Shown here: positions 25,397-35,009 of the stretch, piece after piece
Numbering within the stretch: position 1 is the first letter of the stretch
How the letters are laid out: each line of letters begins with the position of its first letter
Origin: Pseudomonadota bacterium
Lineage (GTDB): Bacteria > Pseudomonadota > Gammaproteobacteria > Burkholderiales > SG8-39
DNA: 44,605 bases
NCBI GenBank assembly: GCA_027624175.1
Contig: JAQBXT010000012.1
Location: 1-44,605 of the forward strand
Reading direction: 5' to 3'
Translations under genes and position numbers: made by a program
Notes under the pieces: generated by a model
The model's input: only the letters and a program-made list of their open reading frames with translations
Databases searched by the model: none
What the model was told of the DNA's origin: nothing

Positions 25397-25942
25397 ATGC
25401 CTACCCGCCGCCACCTCGCCCTGCTCCTGCTCCTTGCCTTCCATACCGAACTGCACGCGCAGACGGACGAACCGATGATCCGCTGGGACTGCGATTCCGC
25501 CGGCAACAAGCTCACCCTGGAAATGGTGCAGCCGCCCGTGGCCAAGGTGAACGCAAGGGAGCTCATCTTGCTCAACGGCACCGTGCTTTTCGAGCAATGC
25601 CGCCTGGGCAAGGCAAACTGGACATTGCTGGTCGACCTGGTCGAATACGCATCCGGCCGCTGCGAGGTCGAGCCCGACACCATCGTCAGCCTGCTGCGCA
25701 ATGACCAACTGGTGATTTCGTCGGTCGTGATCGGCGAAAACTGCGGCGAGCGGCCCGTGCTGAGCGCGGCGCGAATCACCGAGCCGGGGAACGGCGAGGA
25801 TGGGAAGATCGAACTCTGTACCGCAAGGACCTACGGCGCCGAGAGGCGCTGCTCGCCCCTCCGTCTGCGTGGCATTAAGCAGGCCATCGACAACGACGCG
25901 ATTGCCGCCCATGCCAGGCGAAGCGCGGGAAAGCCCCGCTGA
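25397..25942 (+). CDS. Exported protein of unknown function
   Basis: Protein of 181 residues. A signal peptide (MPTRRHLALLLLLAFHTELHA, twenty-one residues with cleavage near HAQ) is followed by a mature part containing several cysteines (RWDCDSAGNKL, FEQCRLGK, GRCEVEP, GENCGERP) that suit disulfides. No recognised domain. GGAAGAAC precedes the ATG at 25397. It stands alone, 78 bases after the broken repeat protein and 3 bases from the end of the convergent EamA gene. Confidence 0.72.
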   Translation: MPTRRHLALLLLLAFHTELHAQTDEPMIRWDCDSAGNKLTLEMVQPPVAKVNARELILLNGTVLFEQCRLGKANWTLLVDLVEYASGRCEVEPDTIVSLLRNDQLVISSVVIGENCGERPVLSAARITEPGNGEDGKIELCTARTYGAERRCSPLRLRGIKQAIDNDAIAAHARRSAGKPR

Positions 25943-25945
25943 CCC

Positions 25946-26800
25946 TCAGCGCCCCTCGCGACTCAGGCTGTAGTACGTCCCTGTAAATATCACCGCCGCG
26001 CCGACAAGGATCAGCGGGTCGAGCGGCTCGGCATAGAAGGCCGCGCCCACCACCGCGATCAGCGGCAGCCGTACAAAATCGATCGGCACCACTACCGTCG
26101 CATCCGCAAGCTTGAACGCCCGCGTCATGCAGTAATGCGCGGTGTAGCTCCCTACCCCGATCAGCACGATCCACGGCAAGTCCCCCGCCTGCGGTGCGAC
26201 CCACTGCGGCAGCGCAGTCAGCAACGCCAGCGGCGTCTGCATCACCGACATCCAGAACAGCACCGCCAAGGGCGAATCGGTGGACACCAGGCGCTTGGTG
26301 GCAATCATGTTGCCGGCATACAAGAACGCTGCGGCGAGCGCGACCAGGGAAGCCGCAGAGACGATCCCGAGCCCCGGCCGCAGGATGACCAGCACGCCGA
26401 TCATCCCCAAACCCAGCATCACCAGCCGCGGCCGCGTCAGCCGCTCCCCCAGCAGCAGCGCCGCCAGGATCGCAGTCCACACCGGCATGGTGAATTCGAT
26501 GGCGAACACCGTCGCCAGCGGCAGAGCCCCGATCGCGAACACCCAGCAGTACTGGCCGCCGAAATGAACCAGGTTGCGTAGCGCGTGCAGCGGCAGCCGC
26601 CGCGTCGCGGTTACCGCGTCCGTCGCCTGCGCCACGATGACCAGCACCAGCGCCAGCATCACTACGCTGCGCAGGAACAGGATCTGGAACGCCCCCATGT
26701 GGGCGAGCAGCTCGCGCGCCGCAATTGCCATGGTCGAGAAAGACAGCACCGCGCCGCTCATCCACAGGACGGCGCGCAGCGTGTTGTTCATCGCCGCCAT
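25946..26800 (-). CDS. EamA family (DMT superfamily) transporter
   Basis: Inner-membrane transporter of 284 residues with ten predicted helices in two EamA repeats (SGAVLSFSTMAIAARELLAH; LVALAAAFLYAGNMIATKRL). The motif FTMPVWTAILAALLLGERLT is typical for the drug/metabolite transporter group. The substrate is unknown. ATG 26800 (MAAMNNTLRA) is used; ATG 26791 is better placed after GGGAGA and may be the true start. It is divergent from prfB. Confidence 0.9.
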   Translation of the reverse strand: MAAMNNTLRAVLWMSGAVLSFSTMAIAARELLAHMGAFQILFLRSVVMLALVLVIVAQATDAVTATRRLPLHALRNLVHFGGQYCWVFAIGALPLATVFAIEFTMPVWTAILAALLLGERLTRPRLVMLGLGMIGVLVILRPGLGIVSAASLVALAAAFLYAGNMIATKRLVSTDSPLAVLFWMSVMQTPLALLTALPQWVAPQAGDLPWIVLIGVGSYTAHYCMTRAFKLADATVVVPIDFVRLPLIAVVGAAFYAEPLDPLILVGAAVIFTGTYYSLSREGR

Positions 26801-26849
26801 TCTCCCGCGCCGCCGCGAAGATGGGGCGAAGAGATTCGCAAAGGGCCGC

Positions 26850-26855
26850 TATAAT
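26850..26855 (+). promoter_or_regulatory. Candidate -10 box of prfB
   Basis: A perfect TATAAT lies 10 bases before the prfB ATG at 26866, allowing a leader of only a few bases. No clear -35 hexamer is visible upstream. Confidence 0.5.
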
Positions 26856-26865
26856 CCCGGCCCTC

Positions 26866-27970
26866 ATGGAAGCCGAACGCCTCAATCTGCTCGCCTCCAA
26901 GCTCGAAGACCTGAACAAGAGGTCCGCGGAGCTGAGGGGGTATCTTTGACTTCGCCGCCAAACAGCAGCGCCTCCTAGAGGTCAACCGGCAACTCGAAGA
27001 CCCGAAAGTCTGGTCGGACCAGAAGCGCGCCCAGGAACTGGGGCGCGAGAAGAAGATGCTCGACGACGTGGTGAGCACGCTCACCTCGATCGCCGGCGGC
27101 GTCAAGGACTCCAGCGAGTTGTTCCAGATCGCGCGGACGGAAAGCGACGACGCCACGCTGACGGGCGTGGAGTCGGACGCCAAGGACCTCGAGAAGCTGG
27201 TCGCGCAGCTCGAATTCCAGCGCATGTTCAACAACCCGCTCGACCCGAACGCCTGTTTCGTCGACATCCAGGCCGGCTCCGGCGGCACCGAAGCGCAGGA
27301 CTGGGCCTCGATGCTCGAGCGCATGTACCTCAAGTACTGCGACCGCAAAGGCTTCAAGGCCGAAGTCCTCGAGCAGACCGAGGGCGAAGTCGCCGGCATC
27401 AAGAGCGCCTCGCTGAAGATCAACGGTTCCTATGCCTATGGCACGCTGCGCACTGAAACCGGCGTGCACCGGCTGGTAAGGAAATCCCCCTTCGATTCCA
27501 ACGCCCGCCGCCACACGTCGTTTGCCAGCGTGTTCGTGTACCCCGAAGTCGACGACACCATCGAGGTGGATCTCAACATGGCCGACGTGCGCGTGGACAC
27601 CTACCGCGCCTCCGGCGCCGGCGGCCAGCACGTCAACAAGACCGACTCCGCAATCCGCATGACCCACATCCCCAGCGGCATCGTGGTCCAGTGCCAGAAC
27701 GACCGCTCGCAGCACCGCAACCGCGCCGAAGCCCTGGCGATGCTCAAGTCCAAGCTCTACGACCTGGAAATCAGGAAGCGCGAAGAAGCGCGCGACAAGC
27801 TGGAGGATTCCAAGACCGACATCGGCTGGGGCCACCAGATCCGCAGCTACGTGCTCGACCAGTCGAGGATCAAGGACCTGCGCACCGGCGTGGAAAAAGG
27901 CGCCACGCAGGCGGTGCTCGACGGCGACCTGGACGATTTCATCGAAGCGAGCTTGAAACAAGGCGTGTAG
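26866..27970 (+). CDS. prfB: Peptide chain release factor RF2 (programmed +1 frameshift)
   Basis: RF2 reads UAA and UGA stop codons and releases the peptide. Codons 1-27 ([17 protein letters not shown] to RGYL) are read in frame 1, then an in-frame TGA at 26947-26949 is bypassed by +1 slippage on CTT, and translation continues [19 protein letters not shown] in the second frame to 27970. The product is about 367 residues. The anticodon-mimic SPF (RKSPFDSN, about 207) and catalytic GGQ ([10 protein letters not shown], about 252) are present. lysS follows 13 bases later, so the two are likely co-transcribed. Confidence 0.97.
26935..26950 (+). promoter_or_regulatory. RF2 programmed frameshift site
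   Basis: AGGGGGTATCTTTGAC combines the internal Shine-Dalgarno-like AGGGGG, the slippery CTT (26944-26946) and the TGA stop followed by C. It is identical in layout to the well-known E. coli site. Low RF2 lets the ribosome shift +1 on TGA and make more RF2. Confidence 0.95.
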
Positions 27971-27983
27971 GAGACAATGCGGC

Positions 27984-29456
27984 ATGGACGAAGACAACAA
28001 GCTGATGGAAGAGCGCCGGGAAAAGCTGAAGGCGCTGCGCAAGCAAGGCCAGGCCTTCCCCAACGACTGGCGCCCCACGCACCACGCCGGCGAGCTCGCG
28101 GCGCAGTACGGCGCACTGGACAGGGCGGCGCTGGAAGCCAGGGCGGCGACTGCGAAGATCGCCGGCCGCATGATGCTCAAGCGCGTGATGGGCAAGGCCA
28201 GCTTCGCCACCGTGCAGGACGGCTCCGGGCGCATCCAGGTGTACATCGCCAACCACGTCGCGGGCGAAGCCGCGCACGAAACCTTCAAGCACTGGGACCT
28301 GGGCGACATCGTCGGCGTGGAAGGCACGCTGTTCAAGACCAACAAGGGCGAGCTGACGGTGAACGCGAAGCAGCTGCGCCTCCTGGTGAAAGCACTGCGC
28401 CCCCTGCCCGAGAAATTCCACGGCCTCACCGACCAGGAAATGCGCTACCGCCAGCGCTACGTCGACCTGATCGTCAACCCGGAAGTGCGCAGCGTGTTCG
28501 CCGCGCGCTCGAAAGTGGTGCAGTCGTTGCGCGACACGCTGGTGGCCGAGGGCTACCTCGAGGTCGAGACGCCGATGATGCAGCCGATCCCCGGCGGCGC
28601 CGTGGCGCGGCCGTTCAAGACGCACCACAACGCGCTCGACATGGAGCTGTTCCTGCGCATCGCCCCCGAGCTTTACCTGAAGCGCCTGGTGGTCGGGGGC
28701 ATGGAGCGCGTGTTCGAGATCAACCGCAATTTCAGGAACGAGGGCATTTCCACGCGCCACAACCCTGAGTTCACCATGCTCGAGTGGTACTGCGCCTACC
28801 GGGACGTCGACTACATGATCGACCTCACCGAGAAGCTGGTGCGGAACGCGGCGCAGGCTGCCTGCGGCGCGCACACGGTGAGTTGCCAGGGCAAGAACAT
28901 CGATTTCTCCAAACCCTTCGCGCGCCTGCCAATGCCGGATGCCTTGCGCGGCCAGGGTATCGATGGCGACCTGCGCGAGCGCAAGTACCTCTCCGGCCAG
29001 CTCAACAAACTCGGCGTCGAGCACAAAAGCGAGCATGGCTGGGGTGCCCTGCAACTGATGCTGTTCGAAGCGGTGGCGGAAAAGCACCTGGTCGAACCGA
29101 CCTTCGTCGTCGACTATCCCGCCGAGGTTTCGCCGCTCGCGCGCCGCAAGGACGCCGACCCCGGCCTCACCGACCGCTTCGAGCTGTTCGTCGACACCAA
29201 GGAAATCGCCAACGGCTTTTCCGAGCTGAACGACCCCGAGGACCAGGCCGAGCGCTTTCGCGAGCAGTCGGCGCGCAAGGACGCCGGCGACGCCGAAGCC
29301 ATGCACTACGACGCCGACTACATCCGCGCGCTGGAAACCGGGCTGCCGCCCACCGGCGGGGCCGGCCTGGGCGTGGACCGGCTGGTGATGCTGCTGACCG
29401 ACAGCGCGTCGATCCGAGACGTGATCTTATTTCCGCACATGCGGCCGGAGGCGTGA
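27984..29456 (+). CDS. lysS: Lysyl-tRNA synthetase, class II
   Basis: Charges tRNA-Lys, 490 residues. The N-terminal OB-fold anticodon domain ([20 protein letters not shown]) is followed by class II motif 1 ([20 protein letters not shown]), motif 2 ([20 protein letters not shown]) and motif 3 ([19 protein letters not shown]). ATG 27984 follows GGAGA; an ATG 7 bases earlier is out of frame. The prfB-lysS order is common in Proteobacteria. Confidence 0.97.
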   Translation: MDEDNKLMEERREKLKALRKQGQAFPNDWRPTHHAGELAAQYGALDRAALEARAATAKIAGRMMLKRVMGKASFATVQDGSGRIQVYIANHVAGEAAHETFKHWDLGDIVGVEGTLFKTNKGELTVNAKQLRLLVKALRPLPEKFHGLTDQEMRYRQRYVDLIVNPEVRSVFAARSKVVQSLRDTLVAEGYLEVETPMMQPIPGGAVARPFKTHHNALDMELFLRIAPELYLKRLVVGGMERVFEINRNFRNEGISTRHNPEFTMLEWYCAYRDVDYMIDLTEKLVRNAAQAACGAHTVSCQGKNIDFSKPFARLPMPDALRGQGIDGDLRERKYLSGQLNKLGVEHKSEHGWGALQLMLFEAVAEKHLVEPTFVVDYPAEVSPLARRKDADPGLTDRFELFVDTKEIANGFSELNDPEDQAERFREQSARKDAGDAEAMHYDADYIRALETGLPPTGGAGLGVDRLVMLLTDSASIRDVILFPHMRPEA

Positions 29457-29514
29457 ACGCAAGCGGTATGCTGTGCGTTTGTAGGGGGGAAATCAGCTTG
29501 CTCAGGAGATCTGC

Positions 29515-30141
29515 ATGAATACCGAAGCTAAATCCGGCATCCATCCGCTGGTGGCGACCGCCTCGGTCGCCGTCATCGTGCTTGCGGGCGTCGCCGTCGC
29601 CGCATTCACCGGCCTGTTGCCGGGCTCGAGCGGCACGAACGCGCCCGAGGCACTCCCGGAGGCACCCAAGGTCGCCGAAGTGAAAGTTGCGCCCCCTGCG
29701 CCCGTGCAGGCAAAGCCGGCCCGGCCCAAGGCAGCGACGCCCAAGCCGGTTCAAGTGGCGGCAGCGCCGCAAACTGTGCCCGTCCCGGTGCCCGCGGCCC
29801 CGGCGCGGTGCATGGACTGCGCCGTGGTCGAGTCGGTGCAGGAAGTGGAAGTGAAGGGCGAAACCAGCGGCGCAGGCGCCGTGGCCGGCGGTGTCGCCGG
29901 CGCGGTGATCGGCAACCAGGTGGGTTCGAAGAAGACGAAGACGGCGGCGCGCCTCATCGGCGCCGTGGGCGGCGCGGTGATCGGCCACCAGGTCGAGAAA
30001 AACGTGCGCACGACCAAGCGCTACGACATTGCCCTGCGCATGGAAGACGGCGCGTTGCGCACGCTGTCGCAGGAACAACCGCCCACCTGGCGCGCCGGCG
30101 ACAAGGTGCGCGTGGTGAACGACGTCCTGCAAGCGCGCTAG
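29515..30141 (+). CDS. Glycine zipper 2TM domain envelope protein
   Basis: Protein of 208 residues. An N-terminal anchor helix (LVATASVAVIVLAGVAVAAF) is followed by a long Pro/Ala/Val/Lys linker (about 43-98) that could span the periplasm, a Cys pair (CMDC), and a Gly-zipper region (GAGAVAGGVAGAVIGNQVGS and ARLIGAVGGAVIGHQVEKNV) as in SlyB and rickettsial 17-kDa antigens. The conserved tail RYDIALRMEDGALRTL with VRVVNDVLQAR matches the family. AGGAG stands 7 bases before the ATG. A role in envelope integrity is inferred. Confidence 0.88.
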   Translation: MNTEAKSGIHPLVATASVAVIVLAGVAVAAFTGLLPGSSGTNAPEALPEAPKVAEVKVAPPAPVQAKPARPKAATPKPVQVAAAPQTVPVPVPAAPARCMDCAVVESVQEVEVKGETSGAGAVAGGVAGAVIGNQVGSKKTKTAARLIGAVGGAVIGHQVEKNVRTTKRYDIALRMEDGALRTLSQEQPPTWRAGDKVRVVNDVLQAR

Positions 30142-30146
30142 GCGGG

Positions 30147-30992
30147 TTAGAGCCGCAGTACCGCGAGTCCCGCCAGCACCGCAAGCGTCGCGCCCGCGCG
30201 CCGCGCGGTGAAGCGCTCGTTGAGAAACAGCGCGCCGAGCACGGCGGCGAACACCACCGAGGTTTCGCGCAGCACCGCCACCAGCGCCACCGGCGCCTGG
30301 GTCATCGCCCAGAGCGCCACGGCGTAGGCGCCCACCGCGAACGCGCCGCCGACGAAGGTCAATCGCCATTGGCTCAGGACATGGCGCGGGGCGGCGGCGC
30401 CGCGCTGCAGGCAGCCGATGGCGAAGATCACCATGCCGTTGGCGACGAAGAACCACATCGTGTAACTCACCGGCGCACCCGAGAGGCGCGCGCCCTGGGC
30501 GTCGATCAGCGTGTAGGCGGCGATCACGCAGGCGTTGATGAGCGCGAAGGCGAGCGACTTCTTCTGCGCCGCCGGATCGCGCGCCGAGTGCGTGGCGAAG
30601 GCGAGGATCCCCGCGCTGATCAGCAGCACGCCAAGCACTTGAGCGCCGGCCAGCGTCTCGCCGAACACCGCGCCGCCCGCCACGGTGACGATCAGCGGGC
30701 CGCCGCCGCGCATGATCGGATAGCTGAAGGACATGTCGCCCCAGCGGTAGGCGCCGGCCAGCGCCCAGAAGTAGGCGATGTGCACCACCGTGGAGGCCGC
30801 GATCCACGGCCAGGACGCGCTCGCCGGCACGCCGAGAAATGGCGCCACAACCAGCGCTACCACCCCACTGCCCGCCGCCAGCCCCACGGCATCGAGCTGC
30901 TTGTCGCCGCCCGATTTGAGCAGCGCGTTCCAGCTCGCGTGCAGCAGCGCGGCGCCGAGCACCGCCAGCGTTACCGGCAGCGAGATTTCCAT
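30147..30992 (-). CDS. EamA family (DMT superfamily) transporter
   Basis: Membrane protein of 281 residues with about ten helices and two EamA-like halves (LHASWNALLKSGGDKQLDAV near the N-terminus, AVLGALFLNERFTARR near the C-terminus). FSYPIMRGGGPLIVTVAG is typical for a subgroup with unknown substrate. TAGACT lies 6 bases before the ATG at 30992, suggesting a leaderless mRNA. It is divergent from another EamA transporter with 38 bases between starts. Confidence 0.88.
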   Translation of the reverse strand: MEISLPVTLAVLGAALLHASWNALLKSGGDKQLDAVGLAAGSGVVALVVAPFLGVPASASWPWIAASTVVHIAYFWALAGAYRWGDMSFSYPIMRGGGPLIVTVAGGAVFGETLAGAQVLGVLLISAGILAFATHSARDPAAQKKSLAFALINACVIAAYTLIDAQGARLSGAPVSYTMWFFVANGMVIFAIGCLQRGAAAPRHVLSQWRLTFVGGAFAVGAYAVALWAMTQAPVALVAVLRETSVVFAAVLGALFLNERFTARRAGATLAVLAGLAVLRL

Positions 30993-30998
30993 CGGCCG

Positions 30999-31019
30999 AG
31001 TCTAGCAAGCCCGTAGAAT
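30999..31019. promoter_or_regulatory. Candidate back-to-back -10 boxes between two EamA genes
   Basis: TAGACT on the minus strand (31004-30999) is 6 bases before the ATG at 30992. TAGAAT on the plus strand (31014-31019) is 11 bases before the ATG at 31031. Both boxes fit in the 38-base gap, leaving room only for very short leaders. No -35 hexamers are evident. Confidence 0.42.
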
Positions 31020-31030
31020 CCGGCCCTCCG

Positions 31031-31903
31031 ATGCTGCCGCACAATCCCGCACTGCGCGGAATCCTGCTGATGTTCATCGCGCTCGGCCTGTTCACGCTGA
31101 TGGACACCATCGGCAAGTATCTTTCGCGCTGGCACCCGGTGCCCGGCATCGTCTGGGCGCGCTACGCCATCAACCTGCTGATGCTCCTCGGCTTCCTCGC
31201 CTGGCGCGGCGAGCAGCGCTACGTGCGTACCGCGCGCCCCGCGATCCAGATTGCGCGCGGCCTGCTGCTCGGCGCGGCAACGGTCCTGTATTTCACCGCG
31301 CTCTCGCACATGCCGCTGGCGGACGCTTCCGCCATCGCCTTCGTGCTGCCGCTGTTCGTCGCGGTGCTGGCGGTGCCGATGCTGGGCGAGCGGCTGCACG
31401 CGCCGCGCCTCATCGCCATCCTCGTCGGACTGATGGGCGCGCTGGTCATCGTGCGCCCGGGTTCGGCGGCGTTCACGGTGTACGCGCTGCTGCCGCTGGG
31501 CATGGCGCTGCTCAACGCGCTCTACCAGATCCTCACGCGCAAGGTGGCGGGCGTGGAACCGGCGCTGACCTCTCTTTTCTACGGTTCGCTGGTCGGCGCC
31601 GTGGTGTTCGCGCCGGTGCTGCCCTTCGCCTGGCAGACGCCGCAGGATCCCTGGCACTGGGTGCTGCTCTTGCTGCTCGGCCTGCTCGCCACCGTGGGCC
31701 ATTTCATCCTGATCCGCGCCTTCGACTACGCGCCGGCGACACTGCTCGCGCCCTTCGTCTATTCCCAGCTCCTGTGGACGCTGCTGGTGGGGTTTCTCGT
31801 GTTCGGCGACTTCCCCGACGGCCAGTCGCTCTTCGGCATGGCGATCATCGTCGGCGCAGGCCTGTACCTCGTCGCGAGGCAGCGGCTGACGATAAGGAAG
31901 TAG
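31031..31903 (+). CDS. EamA family (DMT superfamily) transporter
   Basis: Membrane protein of 290 residues with ten helices. Features are LMFIALGLFTLMDTIGKYLS (first helix), ASAIAFVLPLFVAVLAVPML and LGERLHAPRLIAILVGLMGA, all usual for EamA proteins of the RhaT/S-adenosylmethionine-uptake-like group. The substrate is unknown. It ends 13 bases from the convergent thiolase gene. Confidence 0.9.
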   Translation: MLPHNPALRGILLMFIALGLFTLMDTIGKYLSRWHPVPGIVWARYAINLLMLLGFLAWRGEQRYVRTARPAIQIARGLLLGAATVLYFTALSHMPLADASAIAFVLPLFVAVLAVPMLGERLHAPRLIAILVGLMGALVIVRPGSAAFTVYALLPLGMALLNALYQILTRKVAGVEPALTSLFYGSLVGAVVFAPVLPFAWQTPQDPWHWVLLLLLGLLATVGHFILIRAFDYAPATLLAPFVYSQLLWTLLVGFLVFGDFPDGQSLFGMAIIVGAGLYLVARQRLTIRK

Positions 31904-31904
31904 A

Positions 31905-31917
31905 GTCCGTCCCCATT
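31905..31917 (-). repeat. Degenerate half-copy of the 16087-16148 repeat end
   Basis: On the minus strand the bases read AATGGGGACGGAC, matching 12 of 13 positions of AATGGGGACAGAC at 16088-16100. As in the larger repeat it lies between two convergent genes, touching the thiolase stop codon. There is no second arm. Chance cannot be excluded for so short a match. Confidence 0.35.
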
Positions 31918-33101
31918 CAAACTCGTTCAAAAATCGCCGCGATGCCCTGTCCGCCGCCGATGCACATGGTGACCAGCGCGTAGCGTTTTTGCGTGCGCTC
32001 GAGCTCGTACAGCGCCTTCACGGTGAGGATCGCCCCGGTGGCGCCGATCGGGTGGCCGAGGGCCACGGCGCCGCCGTTGGGATTCACTTTCGCCGGGTCG
32101 AGGCCGAGGTCCTTGGTCACCGCCATCGCCTGCGCGGCAAAAGCCTCGTTGGATTCGATCACGTCCATGTCGGCGGGCTTGAGTCCCGCCTTCTCGAACA
32201 CGCGCTTCACCGCTGGGATCGGCCCCAGACCCATCACCTGCGGATCGACGCCCGCGTGCGCGTAGGCCACGAGGCGCGCCATGGGTTTCAGTCCCTGCTT
32301 TTTCGCCGTGCCCGCTTCCATCATGACGATGGCCGCGCCGGCATCGTTCAGGCCCGAGGCATTGCCCGCGGTGACGGTGCCGTCCTTCTTGAACACCGCC
32401 CGGAGTTTTTGCAAGTCTTCGATCTTCGCCTCCGGCCGCACGTGCTCGTCATTCGTGTACGACACGGGGCCCTGCTTCGATTTGATCTCGATCGCCACCA
32501 CCTGGCTGGTGAAGTGGCCCTTGGCCAGGGCATTGGCCGCGCGCTTATGCGATTCGAGCGCGAAGGCGTCCTGCTGCTCGCGCGTGAAGCCGTACTTCGC
32601 GGCGATGTTCTCTGCGGTGACGCCCATGTGGCCGTGGCCGAAGGGGTCGTGCAGCGCGCCGCTCATCGCGTCCACCACCGCACCGTCGCCCATCCTCTGG
32701 CCCCAGCGTCCCGAGGGAAGGAAGTAGGCCGCGCGGCTCATGCTCTCCGCGCCCCCGCCCACCACCACGTCGGTGTCGCCGAGCAGGATGTGCTGCGCAG
32801 CCGAGACGATCGCCTGCAGCCCGGAACCGCACAGGCGGTTCACCGTCAGGCAGGGCGTGCTCACCGGCAGGCCCGCATCGAGCGCCGCGACGCGCGACAG
32901 GTACATGTCGCGCGCCTCGCCGTGGATCACGCTGCCCATCACCACGTGGCCGACCGAGGCCGGGTCGACCTTGCCGCGCGCGAGCGCCTCCTTGATGGCG
33001 ATCGCGCCGAGTTTCGTCGGCGCGAAGTCCTTCAGCGAGCCGCCGTAGTCGCCGATGCCGGTGCGTGCGCCCGATACCACCACCACTTCGCGATTGCTCA
33101 T
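31917..33101 (-). CDS. Acetyl-CoA acyltransferase / beta-ketothiolase (BktB-like)
   Basis: Thiolase of 394 residues that condenses or cleaves acyl-CoA with acetyl-CoA. The nucleophile Cys91 lies in [10 protein letters not shown]; the second active-site segments are [11 protein letters not shown] (His) and CIGGGQG (Cys380). It is more like BktB, the broad-range ketothiolase of PHA producers, than the PhaA at 36573-37748; this is a judgement by eye. It is last in the pha gene series, overlapping the rimO stop by 4 bases (ATGA). GGGAG precedes the ATG. Confidence 0.92.
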   Translation of the reverse strand: MSNREVVVVSGARTGIGDYGGSLKDFAPTKLGAIAIKEALARGKVDPASVGHVVMGSVIHGEARDMYLSRVAALDAGLPVSTPCLTVNRLCGSGLQAIVSAAQHILLGDTDVVVGGGAESMSRAAYFLPSGRWGQRMGDGAVVDAMSGALHDPFGHGHMGVTAENIAAKYGFTREQQDAFALESHKRAANALAKGHFTSQVVAIEIKSKQGPVSYTNDEHVRPEAKIEDLQKLRAVFKKDGTVTAGNASGLNDAGAAIVMMEAGTAKKQGLKPMARLVAYAHAGVDPQVMGLGPIPAVKRVFEKAGLKPADMDVIESNEAFAAQAMAVTKDLGLDPAKVNPNGGAVALGHPIGATGAILTVKALYELERTQKRYALVTMCIGGGQGIAAIFERV

Positions 33102-34408
33102 GCCAGTCTCCCGTGTAAGTCGTGCGCGCCCGCGCGCTCGATGATGATGTGCCTGAACTCGCCCGCCTTGCCGCCCCGGAAGCGCACCGTGCCGTCGATG
33201 CCCGGTGCATCCGCGCTCGAGCGGCCCTCGCCCGGCGCATCGACCAGCACCTGCAGGGTCCTGCCGACCTTTGCCTTAAGCTTGCGCGCGCTGATCTTCT
33301 CCTGCGCCTGCATGAAGCGCGCGCGCCGTCGTTCCTTCACCTCTTCGGACACCGGACCGGGCAAGGCGTTCGCCGCCGCGCCCTCCACCGGCGAGTAGGC
33401 GAAGCAGCCGACACGATCGAGCTGCGCCGCCTCGAGGAATTCGAGCATCTGCTCGAATTCGGCCTCGGTCTCGCCGGGAAAACCCGCGATGAAGGTGCTG
33501 CGCACCGTGATCTCGGGGCAAACCGCGCGCCAGGCCGCGAGCCGCTCGAGCACCTTCTCCGCGCTCGCCGGACGCTTCATCAGCTTGAGGATCCTCGGGC
33601 TCGCGTGCTGGAACGGCACGTCGAGGTAGGGCAGGATCTTGCCTTGCGCCATCAGCGGAATCACCTCGTCCACGTGCGGGTAGGGATAAACGTAGTGCAG
33701 CCGTACCCACACGCCCAGTTCACCCAGCGTCCTGCACAGCTCGTTCATCTTCGTCTTGACCGGCCTGCCCTGCCAGAAACCGGTGCGGTACTTCACGTCC
33801 ACGCCGTAGGCGCTGGTGTCCTGCGAGATAACCAGCAGCTCCCTCACCCCCGCTTTGACGAGGTTCTCCGCCTCCTGCATCACTTCGCCGATCGGCCGCG
33901 ACACCAGGTCGCCGCGCATCGACGGAATGATGCAGAAGCTGCAGCGGTGGTTGCAGCCCTCGGAGATCTTGAGGTAGGCATAGTGCCGCGGCGTGAGCTT
34001 CACGCCCTGCGCGGGTACCAGGTCGGTGTACGGATCGTGCGGTTTGGGAAGATGTGCGTGCACCGCGCGCATCACGCCTTCGGTGTCGTGCGGCCCGGTG
34101 ATCGCGAGCACGCTCGGGTGCGCCTTTTGCACCACGCCGTCCTTGGCGCCAAGGCAGCCGGTGACGATCACCTTGCCGTTCTCGCTCAGTGCCTCGCCGA
34201 TGGCCTCGAGCGACTCCTCGACCGCGGCGTCGATGAAGCCGCAGGTGTTGACGATCACCAGGTCGGCGCCGCCGTAGTCCTTGGCCGTGGCGTAACCCTC
34301 GGCGCGCAGCTGCGTGAGAATGCGCTCGGAATCCACCAGGGCCTTGGGGCAACCCAGGGACACGAACCCGACCTTGGGGACGGCACGGGGTGCCGCGGGA
34401 CCGCGCAC
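33098..34408 (-). CDS. rimO: Ribosomal protein S12 methylthiotransferase RimO
   Basis: Radical-SAM enzyme that methylthiolates an Asp of ribosomal protein S12; 436 residues. The N-terminal methylthiotransferase domain ([38 protein letters not shown]) carries the three Cys of one iron-sulfur cluster. The radical-SAM motif is [18 protein letters not shown], and a C-terminal TRAM domain follows. I start at GTG 34408, which shares one base with the phaR stop (TAGTG) and gives a compact N-terminus; the open frame further upstream overlaps phaR and looks like shadow sequence. Lying between phaR and a thiolase, it is probably co-transcribed with PHA genes. Confidence 0.95.
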   Translation of the reverse strand: MRGPAAPRAVPKVGFVSLGCPKALVDSERILTQLRAEGYATAKDYGGADLVIVNTCGFIDAAVEESLEAIGEALSENGKVIVTGCLGAKDGVVQKAHPSVLAITGPHDTEGVMRAVHAHLPKPHDPYTDLVPAQGVKLTPRHYAYLKISEGCNHRCSFCIIPSMRGDLVSRPIGEVMQEAENLVKAGVRELLVISQDTSAYGVDVKYRTGFWQGRPVKTKMNELCRTLGELGVWVRLHYVYPYPHVDEVIPLMAQGKILPYLDVPFQHASPRILKLMKRPASAEKVLERLAAWRAVCPEITVRSTFIAGFPGETEAEFEQMLEFLEAAQLDRVGCFAYSPVEGAAANALPGPVSEEVKERRRARFMQAQEKISARKLKAKVGRTLQVLVDAPGEGRSSADAPGIDGTVRFRGGKAGEFRHIIIERAGAHDLHGRLA

Positions 34409-34998
34409 TACTTGTCGGCGTCGCCCTTCGGCGGCTGCGGCATGCCGGGGAAGGAGAAACCGGAGAACATGTTGCGCGCCTGGCTCTGCAGCTGGTCCTG
34501 GTACTGCGCGAACATCTTCTGGCTCTGCTCCACGTAGGCCTGCATCAGGCTCTGCATCGCCGGGCCCTGCATGTTCATGAATTGCGACCAAAGTTCCTGC
34601 GAGGCGCGCGAGTTGTCGCCGTAGATGCGCGTCGACTGCTCCTGCAGCGCCTTCTGTATGTGCTGGAACGCCTCGACGTTCTTCTCCAGGTAGGAGCCCA
34701 TGAAACCCTGCATGGCGCCGCCGTAGGAGCGGATCATCTGCGACAGCAGATCCGCGGAGAACATCGGCACGCTGCCCGACTCCTCCTCGAGGATGATCTG
34801 CAGCAGGATCGCGCGCGTCAGGTCGTCGCCGCTCTTCGCGTCCAGCACCTGGAATTCTTCCTGCTTGAGCACCATCTGCTTCACGTCCGCGAGCGTGATG
34901 TAGCTCGAGGTCTTGGTGTCGTACAGGCGCCGGTTGGGGTACTTCTTGATCAGGCGCAGCGAGCTTTTTTCCATCTTGGCTTCCGGGTTGGCGGCCAT
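34408..34998 (-). CDS. phaR: Polyhydroxyalkanoate synthesis repressor PhaR
   Basis: DNA- and granule-binding regulator, 196 residues. The N-terminal PHB/PHA accumulation regulator DNA-binding domain is evident in [20 protein letters not shown] and [20 protein letters not shown], followed by two PHB-accumulation regulatory segments ([33 protein letters not shown]). A Gln/Met-rich tail ends [12 protein letters not shown]. It is known to repress phasin and its own genes and to leave DNA when PHA granules form. ATG 34998 follows GAGGAG with 7-base spacing. No phasin gene is visible in the window. Confidence 0.95.
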   Translation of the reverse strand: MAANPEAKMEKSSLRLIKKYPNRRLYDTKTSSYITLADVKQMVLKQEEFQVLDAKSGDDLTRAILLQIILEEESGSVPMFSADLLSQMIRSYGGAMQGFMGSYLEKNVEAFQHIQKALQEQSTRIYGDNSRASQELWSQFMNMQGPAMQSLMQAYVEQSQKMFAQYQDQLQSQARNMFSGFSFPGMPQPPKGDADK

Positions 34999-35009
34999 GA
35001 GTCTACTCC

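Noticed and set aside
29167-31149. 660-codon open frame on the minus strand
   Set aside because: It runs through lysS, the glycine-zipper gene and an EamA gene in wrong frames and has low-complexity shadow composition.
34409-34591. N-terminal extension of rimO upstream of GTG 34408
   Set aside because: It overlaps phaR in another frame and has shadow-like composition; the GTG sharing a base with the phaR stop fits better.
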